Translations under genes and position numbers: made by a program | Assembly (NCBI GenBank): GCA_002840685.1 | Contig: PHBU01000023.1 | Location: forward strand, 1-64,000 | Length of the DNA stretch: 64,000 bases | DNA from: Chloroflexi bacterium HGW-Chloroflexi-6 | Lineage (GTDB): Bacteria > Chloroflexota > Anaerolineae > Anaerolineales > Villigracilaceae | Direction: 5' to 3' | In this document: positions 8,877-17,733 of the stretch, piece by piece | Layout of the letters: every line of letters starts with the position of its first letter | Numbering within the stretch: position 1 is the stretch's first letter | Notes under the pieces: generated by a model | Database searches by the model: none | Seen by the model: only the letters and a program-made list of their open reading frames with translations | What the model was told of the DNA's origin: nothing

Positions 8877-10253
8877 TTACCAGAAGACCGGCTGGCCTGT
8901 TTCGCGGACTTTGAGCAGGTTGCCGCGAAAAGATTCATCGCCCAGCGGATAGTAATCACGCTGGCGCACTTCGCGGCGGAACATGGCGTTGATGCCGTAG
9001 AACTGCCACCACATCAGCAGGCTCGAGCGGTTGACCGGGTCGAGGCTGCGCTGCCAGATATTGCTCCAGTTGTAGAACTCAGCCCGCGCTTCGACGCAGC
9101 CGCGCTGCAGACGTTCGGGCGTCATATGTGCGGGCTGGAAGGGGATCATGTTGTACGAATAACCATCGTCGAGCCACCATTTGTTGAACAGCAGGCGGCC
9201 TTCCTGTTCAAGCCGCTTGTAGAGCGGTGTGCCGGGGAAAGGCGTCAGGTGGTTGAAGGCGGCGATGTAAAACTTGTGGCGCAGGGCAAAATCCACGCTT
9301 TCTTTGAAGCTGGCTTCGCTGTCTTCATCGTAGCCAAAAACAAAGGTGATGTAGAGCCGGATGTTATGCCTGCGCAAATTTGCCAGCGCTTTTTCATACC
9401 CGCCCTGCATGGTGTTGAAGCCCTTGTTCATCTTCTTCAGGTTGTCCGGGTTGAGCGATTCGAAGCCGATCAGTACGCCTTGGCATCCGCTTTCCTTGAT
9501 GATCTGCAGGAACTCTTCGTCGTGGGCGGCATTGATGCTGGCTTGGCTGACCCATTTGATCTTGAGCTTCTTTAATTCCTTGAAAAATTCCTTGGCCAGG
9601 GCCATGTTGGATGTAATGTTGTCATCCACGAAGAAGATCAACGGTTTGTCGCGCAGTTGCTCGAGCTCGGTCAGGATGTCATCGGCGGGGCGACGGGTCT
9701 GGGTCTGCCCGAAAACGGTCTGCACCGCGCAGAAGTCGCACACGAAGTGACAGCCGCGCCCGGCCTCGATCAGGCCAACCGGCAGGTAATTTTTGCCAGC
9801 AAAGATGGCGCGCTGTGGGCGCATCCGCGCCAGGGATGGGCGGGAGTCGGCGCGATAATACGGCTGGAGGGACTTTCGCTCCGCATCCTTGAGCACCGTC
9901 TCCCAGAGCGTTTCGGCTTCGCCAACGACGACTGCATCCGCGTACTGCGAGACTTCTTCAGGGCAGAGCGTGGCGTGGAACCCGCCCATGATGACCGGCA
10001 CACCCCGACGGCGGTACTCGCTGGCGATCTGGTAGGCGCGTTTGGCCGTATAGGTTTCGACGCTGATCCCGACCAGGTCGGTTGGCTCATCGTAGGGAAT
10101 GCGCTCCATACGGTCATCGTAGAATTTGATTTCCACGCCCGGCGGGGTCAGGCCGGCAATTGCGGCGGGTGGCAGCGGCTCCATCTGCCACAGGCGGATG
10201 TAGGGCTGGTCTTTGCGCCGTCCAATACAGGGGTGGATCAGGGTCAGCCGCAT
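8877..10253 (-). CDS. B12-binding radical SAM enzyme (copy 3)
   Basis: The protein has 458 residues: an N-terminal Rossmann-like cobalamin domain, IPYDEPTDLVGISVETYTAK at about 52-71, VPVIMGGFHATLCPEE at 85-100, then the cluster motif C168, C172, C175 in GRGCHFVCDFC. The C-terminus is a DUF4070-like helical extension. It is more like copies 1 and 2 than copy 4. Its start overlaps the end of copy 4 by ten bases, so the genes are co-transcribed and probably coupled. Confidence 0.85.
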   Translation of the reverse strand: MRLTLIHPCIGRRKDQPYIRLWQMEPLPPAAIAGLTPPGVEIKFYDDRMERIPYDEPTDLVGISVETYTAKRAYQIASEYRRRGVPVIMGGFHATLCPEEVSQYADAVVVGEAETLWETVLKDAERKSLQPYYRADSRPSLARMRPQRAIFAGKNYLPVGLIEAGRGCHFVCDFCAVQTVFGQTQTRRPADDILTELEQLRDKPLIFFVDDNITSNMALAKEFFKELKKLKIKWVSQASINAAHDEEFLQIIKESGCQGVLIGFESLNPDNLKKMNKGFNTMQGGYEKALANLRRHNIRLYITFVFGYDEDSEASFKESVDFALRHKFYIAAFNHLTPFPGTPLYKRLEQEGRLLFNKWWLDDGYSYNMIPFQPAHMTPERLQRGCVEARAEFYNWSNIWQRSLDPVNRSSLLMWWQFYGINAMFRREVRQRDYYPLGDESFRGNLLKVRETGQPVFW

Positions 10254-11653
10254 GGCGCGTTATCCGGTTTGCCGGTTGCGGGCACGGCCATTTCCATCGC
10301 AGGTTCCAAGACAGGATTAATGGCCGCCTCATCGCGCTGGCCGATGATCCAATCGCAGTTATAGAAATCTTTGAGATGGTGGGCGTAGAAGCGGTAGCCC
10401 ATATTGGCGACCCACCAGACCGGGGTCTGGATGCGCGATTTGAGATAACGGGTGGCCATTGCGCTGGCGGTGTAGGTGTACTTCCAGGCTTTTTCGTGGC
10501 CGGCGTATAGTTCGGCGGGGGTCATCAGTTTGGGCTGGAAGACAACATGCTGGGCATCATACAATTCCCAGTTTTTGGTCAGGATGCGTCCTTCCTCATC
10601 CAACCGTTTGTATAAGCCGGTGTTGGGGAAGGGCGTCACGATCGCAAAACGCGGCAGGTCGATGCCGGCATCGATCGCGAATTTAGCGGTCTGCATGAAG
10701 ACCTCCGGCGTGTCATGGTCCAGCCCGAAGGTGAAACAGGCCATCAGGGTGATGCCGTGCGCGTGAAGTTTTTGGGTTAATTGCTTGTATTCGCTCGGGG
10801 AATTAAATCCCTTTCTGGTCAGGCGCAGGTTGGCGGGACTGATGGTTTCGAAGCCCATCAGCAGGCCTGTACATCCGCTGCGGGCGGCCAGTTTGAGCAA
10901 GGCTTCATCGTCGCCGAGCAGGGTTGTAGTCAGCCCGAACCAGTTGACTTTGAGCGGGATCATCGCTTCGAACAGGCGGGCGGCGTATTCCTTGTCTGAG
11001 ATCAGGTTCAGGTCAACGAAGATGATCCGTTTGCCCCAGTGCTGTTTGATGTCTGCAACCACATCCTCGACCGGCTTGAAATACGGACGAATGCCCCAGG
11101 CCGTCGGCGCTACGCAGAACTCGCAGGTGTGAATGCACGAGCGGGTCGCCTCGAAAACCTGGGTGGTGATGTAATGCTGTTTCTTCATCATCGTCCGCTT
11201 CGGGAAGGGACGGTTTGCCAGGCTCAGGTCGGGCGCCTGCACATAGCGCGGCTGCAACTGTTCCGCGGCGAAATCGCGCAGGAGCTGCGGCCAGGTGTCT
11301 TCGGCATAACCAACCACTACCGAGTCCGCGTGCGGCTGGGCGTCATCGGGAACGAGCGTGATGTGCGGTCCGCCCAGGATGACCGGGATCCCGCGTGAGC
11401 GGAAGTGGTCCGCCAGTTCATAGGCGCGGACTGCGTTGCCGGTGATGACGGTCATGCCGATCAGGTTGGTTTGCAGGTTCAGGTCCACATCTTCGATGCC
11501 CTCATCGAAGATCTCAACTGTGGCGTTCAGCTCAGGCGGAACATAAGCGGCAAGTGTGGTCAGGGTCAAGGGAGCGTAGCGCAGGTTCTTCTTGAAAATT
11601 CCCCCGCGATGACGATACAAAGGTCCTTTGGGTGAAATGAGTGTAATTTTCAT
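10244..11653 (-). CDS. B12-binding radical SAM enzyme (copy 4, first gene of operon)
   Basis: The protein has 469 residues, with the cluster motif at C173, C177 and C180 (SCIHTCEFC) and a cobalamin-domain region containing IPVILGGPHITLVPDD. It is the most divergent of the four paralogues. ATG 11653 is chosen because it gives the conserved MKITLI start; a TTG nine bases upstream is possible. It leads the operon, with about 190 bases of non-coding sequence upstream that should hold the promoter. Confidence 0.85.
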   Translation of the reverse strand: MKITLISPKGPLYRHRGGIFKKNLRYAPLTLTTLAAYVPPELNATVEIFDEGIEDVDLNLQTNLIGMTVITGNAVRAYELADHFRSRGIPVILGGPHITLVPDDAQPHADSVVVGYAEDTWPQLLRDFAAEQLQPRYVQAPDLSLANRPFPKRTMMKKQHYITTQVFEATRSCIHTCEFCVAPTAWGIRPYFKPVEDVVADIKQHWGKRIIFVDLNLISDKEYAARLFEAMIPLKVNWFGLTTTLLGDDEALLKLAARSGCTGLLMGFETISPANLRLTRKGFNSPSEYKQLTQKLHAHGITLMACFTFGLDHDTPEVFMQTAKFAIDAGIDLPRFAIVTPFPNTGLYKRLDEEGRILTKNWELYDAQHVVFQPKLMTPAELYAGHEKAWKYTYTASAMATRYLKSRIQTPVWWVANMGYRFYAHHLKDFYNCDWIIGQRDEAAINPVLEPAMEMAVPATGKPDNAPCG

Positions 11654-11871
11654 GAGAGGCAAGCTCCGAGTCCTTTGAATAATCCCAAAATCAGGCCCGC
11701 AATCCTTCTTAATGGCTTGCGGATGTTTTGGACATTATTGCATTAAATCTCGGCTAAAACACCTGAATTTGTCATATTAATTGAATGCCTTTCTTCCCCA
11801 ATTTTGCCCCAGCTTGGGAAGAGTTTTTGATAGCGTCTCTATTGTTTTTTCGTTGATGCAAGTTGCCTAGA

Positions 11872-12105
11872 TCATCCCGCCAGGCTCGCGTACTCGCACG
11901 CATCCACTTTTATCCCGGCCATGACCCTGGCCTCGGCTTCGCGCAGCAGTGTGGTGGCCACCGTTTCATCGGCGTAGGCTTCACCGCACAGCGGACAAAG
12001 CTGGGCGGGGACATGCTCGATGGTCAGGCGCAGCTCATCCCGTTCCAAAAGAACGGAAGTCGTGCCGGGCAGGGTCTCGCCCTCGTTGCAAATGACACAC
12101 TTCAT
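11872..12105 (-). CDS. YgiT/MqsA-type zinc-finger antitoxin-like protein
   Basis: This 77-residue protein has two CxxC pairs, MKCVIC and LCPLCGEAY, which form the zinc ribbon seen in YgiT/MqsA N-terminal domains. The helix-turn-helix half of full MqsA is absent. It overlaps the DUF4258 gene by four bases (ATGA) and follows it, the usual order in DUF4258/YgiT pairs. Likely the antitoxin of a small toxin-antitoxin module. Confidence 0.8.
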   Translation of the reverse strand: MKCVICNEGETLPGTTSVLLERDELRLTIEHVPAQLCPLCGEAYADETVATTLLREAEARVMAGIKVDACEYASLAG

Positions 12106-12386
12106 GGCTTCCTGCTCTTGAAGTTCGATTTCCAGTGAGAGGGGGCCGGTTCGTACACGGTAATAATGACCAGCTCATCCGGGTTGGCGGTTTCAGACGC
12201 CACCACATGCAAAGGCCGCGAACCGTGCCTGCCCAGCATCAATCCGCCGGGAAAGGGCATTTCATCGGAATAATCTTCGATCATTTCGCCGGTCTGGAGA
12301 ACTTTTTTTACATTCTTTTCAGAAATTCCGCGTTCAAACATGCGTTGAATGGCGTGAACACGAAAGATAATATGTTGATCGCTCAT
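12102..12386 (-). CDS. DUF4258 protein, probable toxin
   Basis: This 94-residue protein begins with FRVHAIQRMFERGISEKNVKKVLQ, typical of DUF4258, which is related to the RelE/BrnT-like toxin fold. It is paired with the YgiT-like zinc-ribbon gene by a four-base overlap. No ribosome-binding site is visible; a TATAAT box at 12394-12399 lies seven bases before the ATG, so the transcript may be leaderless. Confidence 0.75.
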   Translation of the reverse strand: MSDQHIIFRVHAIQRMFERGISEKNVKKVLQTGEMIEDYSDEMPFPGGLMLGRHGSRPLHVVASETANPDELVIITVYEPAPSHWKSNFKSRKP

Positions 12387-12393
12387 AGTCTGG

Positions 12394-12399
12394 ATTATA
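12394..12399 (-). promoter_or_regulatory. Predicted -10 box of the DUF4258/YgiT pair
   Basis: A perfect TATAAT on the minus strand ends seven bases before the ATG at 12386. Transcription would then begin at or within a base or two of the start codon. No good -35 box is seen at the expected distance, so confidence is moderate. Confidence 0.4.
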
Positions 12400-12558
12400 G
12401 CCGTTTCAGGCTTGTTGCCTACGCATATCTTCCATTAGATCCCTTGCAAAAGTCGTATTTTACTTGTAACCATCCTTCGACCTTCCGCTCACCTGCGTTT
12501 GCGGCACTGGCGCAGGCAGGACTTATACAAGAAATCTGCTATAAGAAAAGCCATCAAA

Positions 12559-12843
12559 TTATTTTGCATGGAACGGCCCGAAAAAACCTACATAAATCAC
12601 CATTATGGATATAAACAGAAAAAACAAAGATGCAAGCCTATTTATCCATATTTCAAAGCCAGGGTTCTTATCATAAAAACCAAACATTAATGTTTGTGGC
12701 ATAAAAAACAAATCATCCCTGTATTCTTTTCGTTTTTTTCTAGCAAGATTGGCAGAATCCTTAGGTTTCAACCACCAAGAATAGAGAAGTTTTGCGCTGT
12801 ACCCCATGAATAAAAAACCCAAAAGTATTGCCATGATATCCAT
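12559..12843 (-). CDS. Small two-helix membrane protein
   Basis: About 94 residues, with one hydrophobic helix near the N-terminus (MAILLGFLFMGYSAKLLYSWW) and another near the C-terminus (FFLFISIMVIYVGFF), joined by a charged loop. The ATG at 12843 is preferred over the one at 12849, because AAGGA sits seven bases before it but only one base before the other. No family is recognised. Confidence 0.55.
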   Translation of the reverse strand: MDIMAILLGFLFMGYSAKLLYSWWLKPKDSANLARKKRKEYRDDLFFMPQTLMFGFYDKNPGFEIWINRLASLFFLFISIMVIYVGFFGPFHAK

Positions 12844-12900
12844 ATGCATTTCCTTATTTTAAAAACTTGGGCAAGGGCCAATGCTATATCGAAACAGCGC

Positions 12901-13932
12901 TTACCATCGAAATTGGTGTACTCCTTTATACTCGACATACGGGACCGTGACCGAACCTGCCGGGGCGACAGCATCCAGCAATTCGAGTTCTTCTTTCGAC
13001 AACTCAACACCTGCTGCCGAGAGCGAGTCAGTCAATTGTTCTTGTGTGCGCGGCCCGATAATAGGACTGGTGACTCCTGGCCGGGATAGACACCATGCCA
13101 ACGCAATCGCATATCCTGAAACTGATCTTTCCCTGGCAATGGCCAATACTGCATCTTGAACATCAAAAACCCGCGCTTCCTTGAAGCTTTCCTTGTAAAA
13201 GCGCCTCCAAAATGCCTCATAACGAGAGCCAGACGGAGCAGGCTGATCGCGTTGATATTTTTCTGCAAAGAATCCGCCTGCACTCGGAGCCCACGGAAGG
13301 ATGGCAATCCCATATGTTTGCGCCATCGGCAGCAGCTCGTGCTCGATGCGCCGATCAAGGAGATTGTAAGCAGGTTGTTCACTAATAAAACGCTGCAAGT
13401 GGTATTCCTTGGCAACCCAGAGCGATTCTAAAAATTCCCAGGCAGCAAAGCCGCTTGTGCCAAGATAGCGGACTTTGCCTGATCGAACCAGGTCATCCAG
13501 CGCGCGCAGGCTTTCATCAATGGGAATATCGGTGTCAACCCCGTGCAATTGATACAGGTCAATATAGTCTGTGTTGAGTCGCTTTAGCGAGGCTTCACAC
13601 TGCTCGATGATATGGCGGCGCGAATTACCTTGCGCATTAGGATCATTCCCCATTTGGTAATGGACTTTGGTGGCAAGGATGACATTTTCGCGTTTTCCAC
13701 CTTTAAGCGCTTGGCCAACGATCTGCTCGCTACGCCCGCGTCCGACCTCAAAATTGAGGGGGTCGTGCCCATAAACATTGGCAGTATCGAGAAAATTAAT
13801 CCCTAAATCAAGCGCCTGGTGAATAAGGCGGATCGATTGGGCCTCATCCTGTCGCCCCCCAAAGTTCATACATCCCAGGCATAACCGGCTAACTTTGATG
13901 CCTGTTCTTCCCAAAGTTGTATATTCGATCAT
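12901..13932 (-). CDS. Aldo/keto reductase
   Basis: The protein has 343 residues, the normal AKR length. The start MIEYTTLGRTGIKVSRLCLG and NFLDTANVYG (catalytic Asp and Tyr) are clear; the catalytic Lys lies in ILATKVHY and the His in LYQLHGVD. C-terminal NADPH-binding signature: SPIIGPRTQEQL. It would reduce aldehydes or ketones with NADPH. ATG 13932 is preferred because GGAGG lies about six bases before it, whereas it touches the ATG at 13938. The TetR gene starts 120 bases away, divergently. Confidence 0.9.
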   Translation of the reverse strand: MIEYTTLGRTGIKVSRLCLGCMNFGGRQDEAQSIRLIHQALDLGINFLDTANVYGHDPLNFEVGRGRSEQIVGQALKGGKRENVILATKVHYQMGNDPNAQGNSRRHIIEQCEASLKRLNTDYIDLYQLHGVDTDIPIDESLRALDDLVRSGKVRYLGTSGFAAWEFLESLWVAKEYHLQRFISEQPAYNLLDRRIEHELLPMAQTYGIAILPWAPSAGGFFAEKYQRDQPAPSGSRYEAFWRRFYKESFKEARVFDVQDAVLAIARERSVSGYAIALAWCLSRPGVTSPIIGPRTQEQLTDSLSAAGVELSKEELELLDAVAPAGSVTVPYVEYKGVHQFRW

Positions 13933-14016
13933 AAACATCCTCCGTTAAGCTGTACCTTTAAATTCAGTACATTATAAAGCAGGCGGTTTTGTTACCCATG
14001 TAGGACTTTCAATGGC

Positions 14017-14045
14017 TTGACTTTTAGTATACCGATTGGTATACT
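14017..14045 (+). promoter_or_regulatory. tetR promoter overlapped by a 20-bp palindromic operator
   Basis: TTGACT (14017-14022) and TATACT (14040-14045) are separated by exactly 17 bases. The palindrome AGTATACCGATTGGTATACT occupies 14026-14045, covering the spacer and the -10 box. A repressor bound there would block RNA polymerase. The TetR start codon lies 11 bases downstream, so the leader would be very short. Autoregulation by the adjacent TetR protein is the obvious reading. Confidence 0.75.
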
Positions 14046-14055
14046 AACCCCAGCC

Positions 14056-14622
14056 ATGAATAACCGTGAAAACCTGCTCAACCATGCCCTCGAAATGTTC
14101 GCCCTGCGCGGCTACGATGCTGTCGGTGTGCAGGAGATCGTCGAGGCGGCGGGCATTACAAAGCCCACGCTTTATCACTACTTCGGCAGTAAAAGCGGAC
14201 TGTTGAGCACCCTGCTGACCGAGCATTTTGAGCCGTTCTTTGAGACGCTTCAGGCTGTGGCCGGCTATAAGGGTGATGTCACAATGTCCCTGCGCGATGT
14301 GGCTGGCGCGTATTTCAACTTTGCCGGCCAGAACCCGCGCCTGTACCGTTTCTACCTGTCGATGTGGTTTGCCCCGGCAGACAGCGACGCCTTCAAGGCC
14401 TCACTCACGCTCAACGAGCGCCAGCAGCAGCTCATTGAAACCCTGTTTGTCAACGCAGCCCGGGACCACGGCAACATGCAAGGACGCCAGCGCACCTACG
14501 CGGCCTCTTTTCTGGGCATGATCAATACCTACGTGATGCTCTCACTAAACGGTTATGCCGAATTCAACGATGAACTGGTCTATAAACTGGTGCACCAGTT
14601 CATGCACGGAATTTTCTCGTAG
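14056..14622 (+). CDS. TetR/AcrR-family transcriptional repressor
   Basis: The protein has 188 residues. The N-terminal helix-turn-helix is clear: ENLLNHALEMFALRGYDAVGVQEIV followed by GITKPTLYHYFGSKSGLL. The C-terminal ligand domain is not recognisable. ATG 14056 gives the standard TetR N-terminus; the open frame upstream runs through the operator and is not coding. It probably represses itself and the GH13 gene downstream, since similar palindromes precede both. Confidence 0.88.
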   Translation: MNNRENLLNHALEMFALRGYDAVGVQEIVEAAGITKPTLYHYFGSKSGLLSTLLTEHFEPFFETLQAVAGYKGDVTMSLRDVAGAYFNFAGQNPRLYRFYLSMWFAPADSDAFKASLTLNERQQQLIETLFVNAARDHGNMQGRQRTYAASFLGMINTYVMLSLNGYAEFNDELVYKLVHQFMHGIFS

Positions 14623-14643
14623 AATATTTTTTTGTACATTTTA

Positions 14644-14663
14644 TATACCTACCGGTATGTATA
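14644..14663 (+). promoter_or_regulatory. Second TetR-type operator, before the GH13 gene
   Basis: TATACCTACCGGTATGTATA is a near-perfect palindrome (two mismatched positions) that shares the TATACC...GGTAT arms with the operator before tetR. It lies 25 bases before the GH13 start. A possible -35 TTGTAC at 14633-14638 and weak -10 TATGTA at 14656-14661 (17-base spacing) overlap it. It suggests the amylase gene has its own TetR-controlled promoter. Confidence 0.65.
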
Positions 14664-14688
14664 TCACTCTCGAAACGGAGACAGGATC

Positions 14689-16062
14689 ATGAATCACCCC
14701 CAGCACTGGGCGCACGACGCCATTTTTTATCACATCTACCCGCTTGGCTTTTGTGGCGCGCCGGCCCGCAACGATTTTTCGGGCGCGCCTGTCAGCCGTC
14801 TTGACAAGATCCGAGCCTGGAATCCGCACCTGCGCAAACTGGGGGTCAACGCCCTCTACCTGGGGCCCGTCTTTGAGTCCACGGCCCACGGCTACGACAC
14901 CGCCAACTATTACGAGATCGACCGGCGTCTTGGAACCCGTCAGACGCTGGCAGAGCTCTCGGCAGAACTGCACCGCAACAACATCCGGCTTGTTCTGGAT
15001 GGCGTTTTCAACCATGTCGGGCGCGATTTTTGGGCTTTTCGCGATGTTCAGCAGCACGGCGAAGCCTCCGCCTACAAAGACTGGTTTGACGGTCTGCGTT
15101 TCGACGCCCGCAGCCCCTACGGCGACCCGTTCAGCTACCAGCCCTGGAGCGGCCACTACAGCCTGGTGCGCTTGAATCTCAAGCATCCCGATGTGCGTGC
15201 CCACCTGTTCGAGGCTGTCCGCATGTGGGTCAACGAGTTCAACATCGACGGGCTGCGGCTCGATGTGGCTGACTGCCTCGATTTCGATTTCATGCGCGCC
15301 TTGCGCGATTTCACCGCCCAGCTCCGTCCCGATTTCTGGCTGATGGGCGAAGTCGTGCATGGCGATTACAACCTGTGGGCCAACTCGCAAACCCTGCACT
15401 CGGTCACCAACTATGAGAGTTACAAGGCGCTCTACTCGAGCCTGGTCGATAAAAACTACTTTGAAGTCGCCTATGCCCTCAATCGCCAGTTCGCCCCGGA
15501 TGGTCTTTACTCCGGCCTGCCGCTCTATAACTTTGCCGACAACCACGATGTCGACCGGGTCGCCAGCCTGCTCGCCAACCCGTCCCATCTCTACCCGCTC
15601 TACCTGCTGCTCTTCAGCATGCCAGGCGTGCCATCGATCTATTATGGCAGTGAATGGGGATTGGAAGGCAAACGCACGCCTGAGAGCGATTCCGCGCTGC
15701 GGCCCGATCTTGACCTCGGCCTGCTCCAGCGCGGATCAGCCCACCCGCGGCTGGTGGACGACCTCTCGCGGCTGGCGGCTGTCCGTCAGGCGCTCCCGGC
15801 CCTGCGGCATGGCGCCTACACCCAGCTTTTTGTGGCCCCCGAACAGTTCGCCTTTGCCCGCCACACCGAGAGCGACTACGTGGCGGTTTTGCTCAACGCC
15901 TCCGATTCTCCGGTTGCGATGGAGGTCCGCGTTCCCGCTCACTTCACCCAGGCGGTGGACGTGCTCAACGACCAGCAGCTTTTCCCGGTCCAGGCTGCCA
16001 GCCTGCGCGTCGAAATGGTACCCGGTCTCTGGGGGCGAATCCTGAAGTTGGAGATGGGTTAA
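14689..16062 (+). CDS. GH13 alpha-amylase-family glycosidase
   Basis: The protein has 457 residues. The GH13 barrel motifs are present: DGVFNHVGRDFW (region I), DGLRLDVADCLD with the nucleophile Asp, MGEVVHGDY with the acid/base Glu, and NFADNHDVDRV with the transition-state Asp. No signal peptide is seen, so it is probably cytoplasmic, acting on maltooligosaccharides or cyclodextrin-like substrates. It lies 66 bases after tetR behind a matching operator. ATG 14689 has GGAG upstream; the frame open before it overlaps the operator. Confidence 0.88.
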   Translation: MNHPQHWAHDAIFYHIYPLGFCGAPARNDFSGAPVSRLDKIRAWNPHLRKLGVNALYLGPVFESTAHGYDTANYYEIDRRLGTRQTLAELSAELHRNNIRLVLDGVFNHVGRDFWAFRDVQQHGEASAYKDWFDGLRFDARSPYGDPFSYQPWSGHYSLVRLNLKHPDVRAHLFEAVRMWVNEFNIDGLRLDVADCLDFDFMRALRDFTAQLRPDFWLMGEVVHGDYNLWANSQTLHSVTNYESYKALYSSLVDKNYFEVAYALNRQFAPDGLYSGLPLYNFADNHDVDRVASLLANPSHLYPLYLLLFSMPGVPSIYYGSEWGLEGKRTPESDSALRPDLDLGLLQRGSAHPRLVDDLSRLAAVRQALPALRHGAYTQLFVAPEQFAFARHTESDYVAVLLNASDSPVAMEVRVPAHFTQAVDVLNDQQLFPVQAASLRVEMVPGLWGRILKLEMG

Positions 16063-16073
16063 ATGCTGAAAGC

Positions 16074-16105
16074 GCCAGGGAAAAAATCCCTCGGCTCTTT
16101 TTTTC
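16074..16105 (+). terminator. Rho-independent terminator after the GH13 gene
   Basis: The stem GCCAGGGA/TCCCTCGGC with an A-rich loop is followed by a run of seven T. It lies just downstream of the GH13 stop and just before the end of the convergent DJ-1 gene. Confidence 0.6.
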
Positions 16106-16128
16106 TTGTTGTGTGGCTTGTCGATTTT

Positions 16129-16647
16129 TTATGAGGCCAAAAGTGCCACAAGTTCCCGGCAAAAATCAGGGATATCCGCCACAACCCGCCCCCAGACCTG
16201 GTTGCCATCACGAAAGGCGGGTTGGTCGACCCAGGTCGCACCCGCGTTAACCAGATCATCCTTGATGCCGAGCGAACCGGTGGCGCGATGGCCTTTGACG
16301 ACCCCGGCCGAAATGGCGATCAACCCGCCGTGGCAGATGATGCCAAGCGGTTTGTTGGCAGCGTCCATCTGGCGCACAAGGTTTGTGACAACGGGGTAAC
16401 GCCGCAGTTTGTCGGGCGCCCAACCGCCCGGCAGGATCAGTGCGAACAAGTCCTTCGCTTCCAGGGATTCGATGGTGGCATCGGGGCTGATGAGCAGCCC
16501 GTTTTTGCCTTTGACAGGTTTTAGATCCAGTCCGGCGCTGAGCACGCTTGCGCCTTCTTCCTGCAGACGCATCAGGGGCACGTAGTATTCGAGATCTTCA
16601 ACCCCTTCGGCAACGAGGATGGCGATGGTTTTACCGCTAAGTCTCAT
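16129..16647 (-). CDS. DJ-1/PfpI-family protein
   Basis: The protein has 172 residues with the family's nucleophile elbow ICHGGLIAISAG and the upstream Glu region FALILPGGW. Members include deglycase-like proteins, PfpI-type peptidases and stress proteins; the exact activity cannot be read from sequence. GGAGGAAT precedes the ATG. It follows an Old Yellow Enzyme gene by 21 bases on the same strand and probably shares its transcript, suggesting an electrophile or redox-stress role. Confidence 0.85.
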   Translation of the reverse strand: MRLSGKTIAILVAEGVEDLEYYVPLMRLQEEGASVLSAGLDLKPVKGKNGLLISPDATIESLEAKDLFALILPGGWAPDKLRRYPVVTNLVRQMDAANKPLGIICHGGLIAISAGVVKGHRATGSLGIKDDLVNAGATWVDQPAFRDGNQVWGRVVADIPDFCRELVALLAS

Positions 16648-16668
16648 GGTTTATTCCTCCAGCATACA

Positions 16669-17733
16669 TTAAAAGGCGCGCAGGTATTGGGCGGGGATCG
16701 GCGCCGGTTGTTTGAGCGCCTGGGCAGCGTGCAGCGCCCAATACGGATCGCGCAGCATCTCCCTGCCTAATAATACAACATCCGCCCGGCCATTGCGAAT
16801 GATCTCGTCGGCCTGGGCCGCGCTGGTGATCATCCCGACGGCGGCGGTTGCAATTTCCGCGCCCCGGCGGACAGCTTCGGAGATGGGAACTTGATAACCC
16901 GCGCCAACCGGGATTTTGGCCTGGGCCGCGCCGCCGCCGGAAGAGCAGTCGATCAGATCGAGGCCTTCCACTTTCAAGCGGCGGGCCAGCTCGATCGACT
17001 CGTCAACGCTCCAGCCGCCTTCCACCCAATCGGTGCCGGAAATGCGCGCGGTCAGCGGCAGGCGTTCGGGCCAGACGGATCGCACGGCGCGAACGGTTTC
17101 CAGCATAAAGCGGATGCGGTTTTCAAAGCTGCCTCCATATTCATCCGCGCGCAGGTTGGAGATGGGTGAATAGAAACTGTGGATCAGGTAGCCATGCGCG
17201 GCATGCAGTTCGAGCCATTCAAACCCGGCAGCCAGGGCGCGCCGGGCGGCAGCCTTGAAAGACTCTTGGACAGTGCGGATCTCGCTAACAGTCAGCTCAT
17301 GGGGAAGGCCGTATCCTTCATTGTAAGCAACCGGGCTCGGGCCAACAACCTGCCAACCAAGCGGCGCGTCGGGCGGGATCAGCTTGCCGCCATCCCAGGG
17401 GCGCTGGGTGCTGGCTTTTCTACCGGCATGTGCGATCTGAATCCCCGCAATCGCGCCGTTTTCCCTGACCACGCGGGTCATGCGGGACAGCGCTTCGATA
17501 TGCTCGTCAGACCAGATGCCAAGATCGTGAGGCGTGATGCGGCCGCGCGCTTCGACTGCGGTTGCTTCGGCGATGACCAGCCCTGCGCCGCCTGCCGCGC
17601 GGGCGCCCAGGTGGATCACCTGCCAGTCGTTCGAAAAGCCATCGGTGTAGCTGTACATGCACATCGGCGAAACGCCGATCCGGTTGCGCAGGGTAATTTC
17701 TTTAATCGTGAGCGGGTCAAAAAGGTGAGGCAT
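16669..17733 (-). CDS. NADH:flavin oxidoreductase, Old Yellow Enzyme family (YqjM-like)
   Basis: The protein has 354 residues from ATG 17733, which has GGAG seven bases upstream; an in-frame start at 17775 is less likely. It begins MPHLFDPLTIKEITLRNRIGVSPMCMYS, with the cysteine seen in YqjM-type enzymes. Substrate histidines are in IQIAHAGRK and ELHAAHGYLIHSF, and the FMN-binding motif in YGGSFENRIRF and VLLGREMLRDPYWAL. It should reduce activated C=C bonds with NAD(P)H and FMN. Confidence 0.92.
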   Translation of the reverse strand: MPHLFDPLTIKEITLRNRIGVSPMCMYSYTDGFSNDWQVIHLGARAAGGAGLVIAEATAVEARGRITPHDLGIWSDEHIEALSRMTRVVRENGAIAGIQIAHAGRKASTQRPWDGGKLIPPDAPLGWQVVGPSPVAYNEGYGLPHELTVSEIRTVQESFKAAARRALAAGFEWLELHAAHGYLIHSFYSPISNLRADEYGGSFENRIRFMLETVRAVRSVWPERLPLTARISGTDWVEGGWSVDESIELARRLKVEGLDLIDCSSGGGAAQAKIPVGAGYQVPISEAVRRGAEIATAAVGMITSAAQADEIIRNGRADVVLLGREMLRDPYWALHAAQALKQPAPIPAQYLRAF

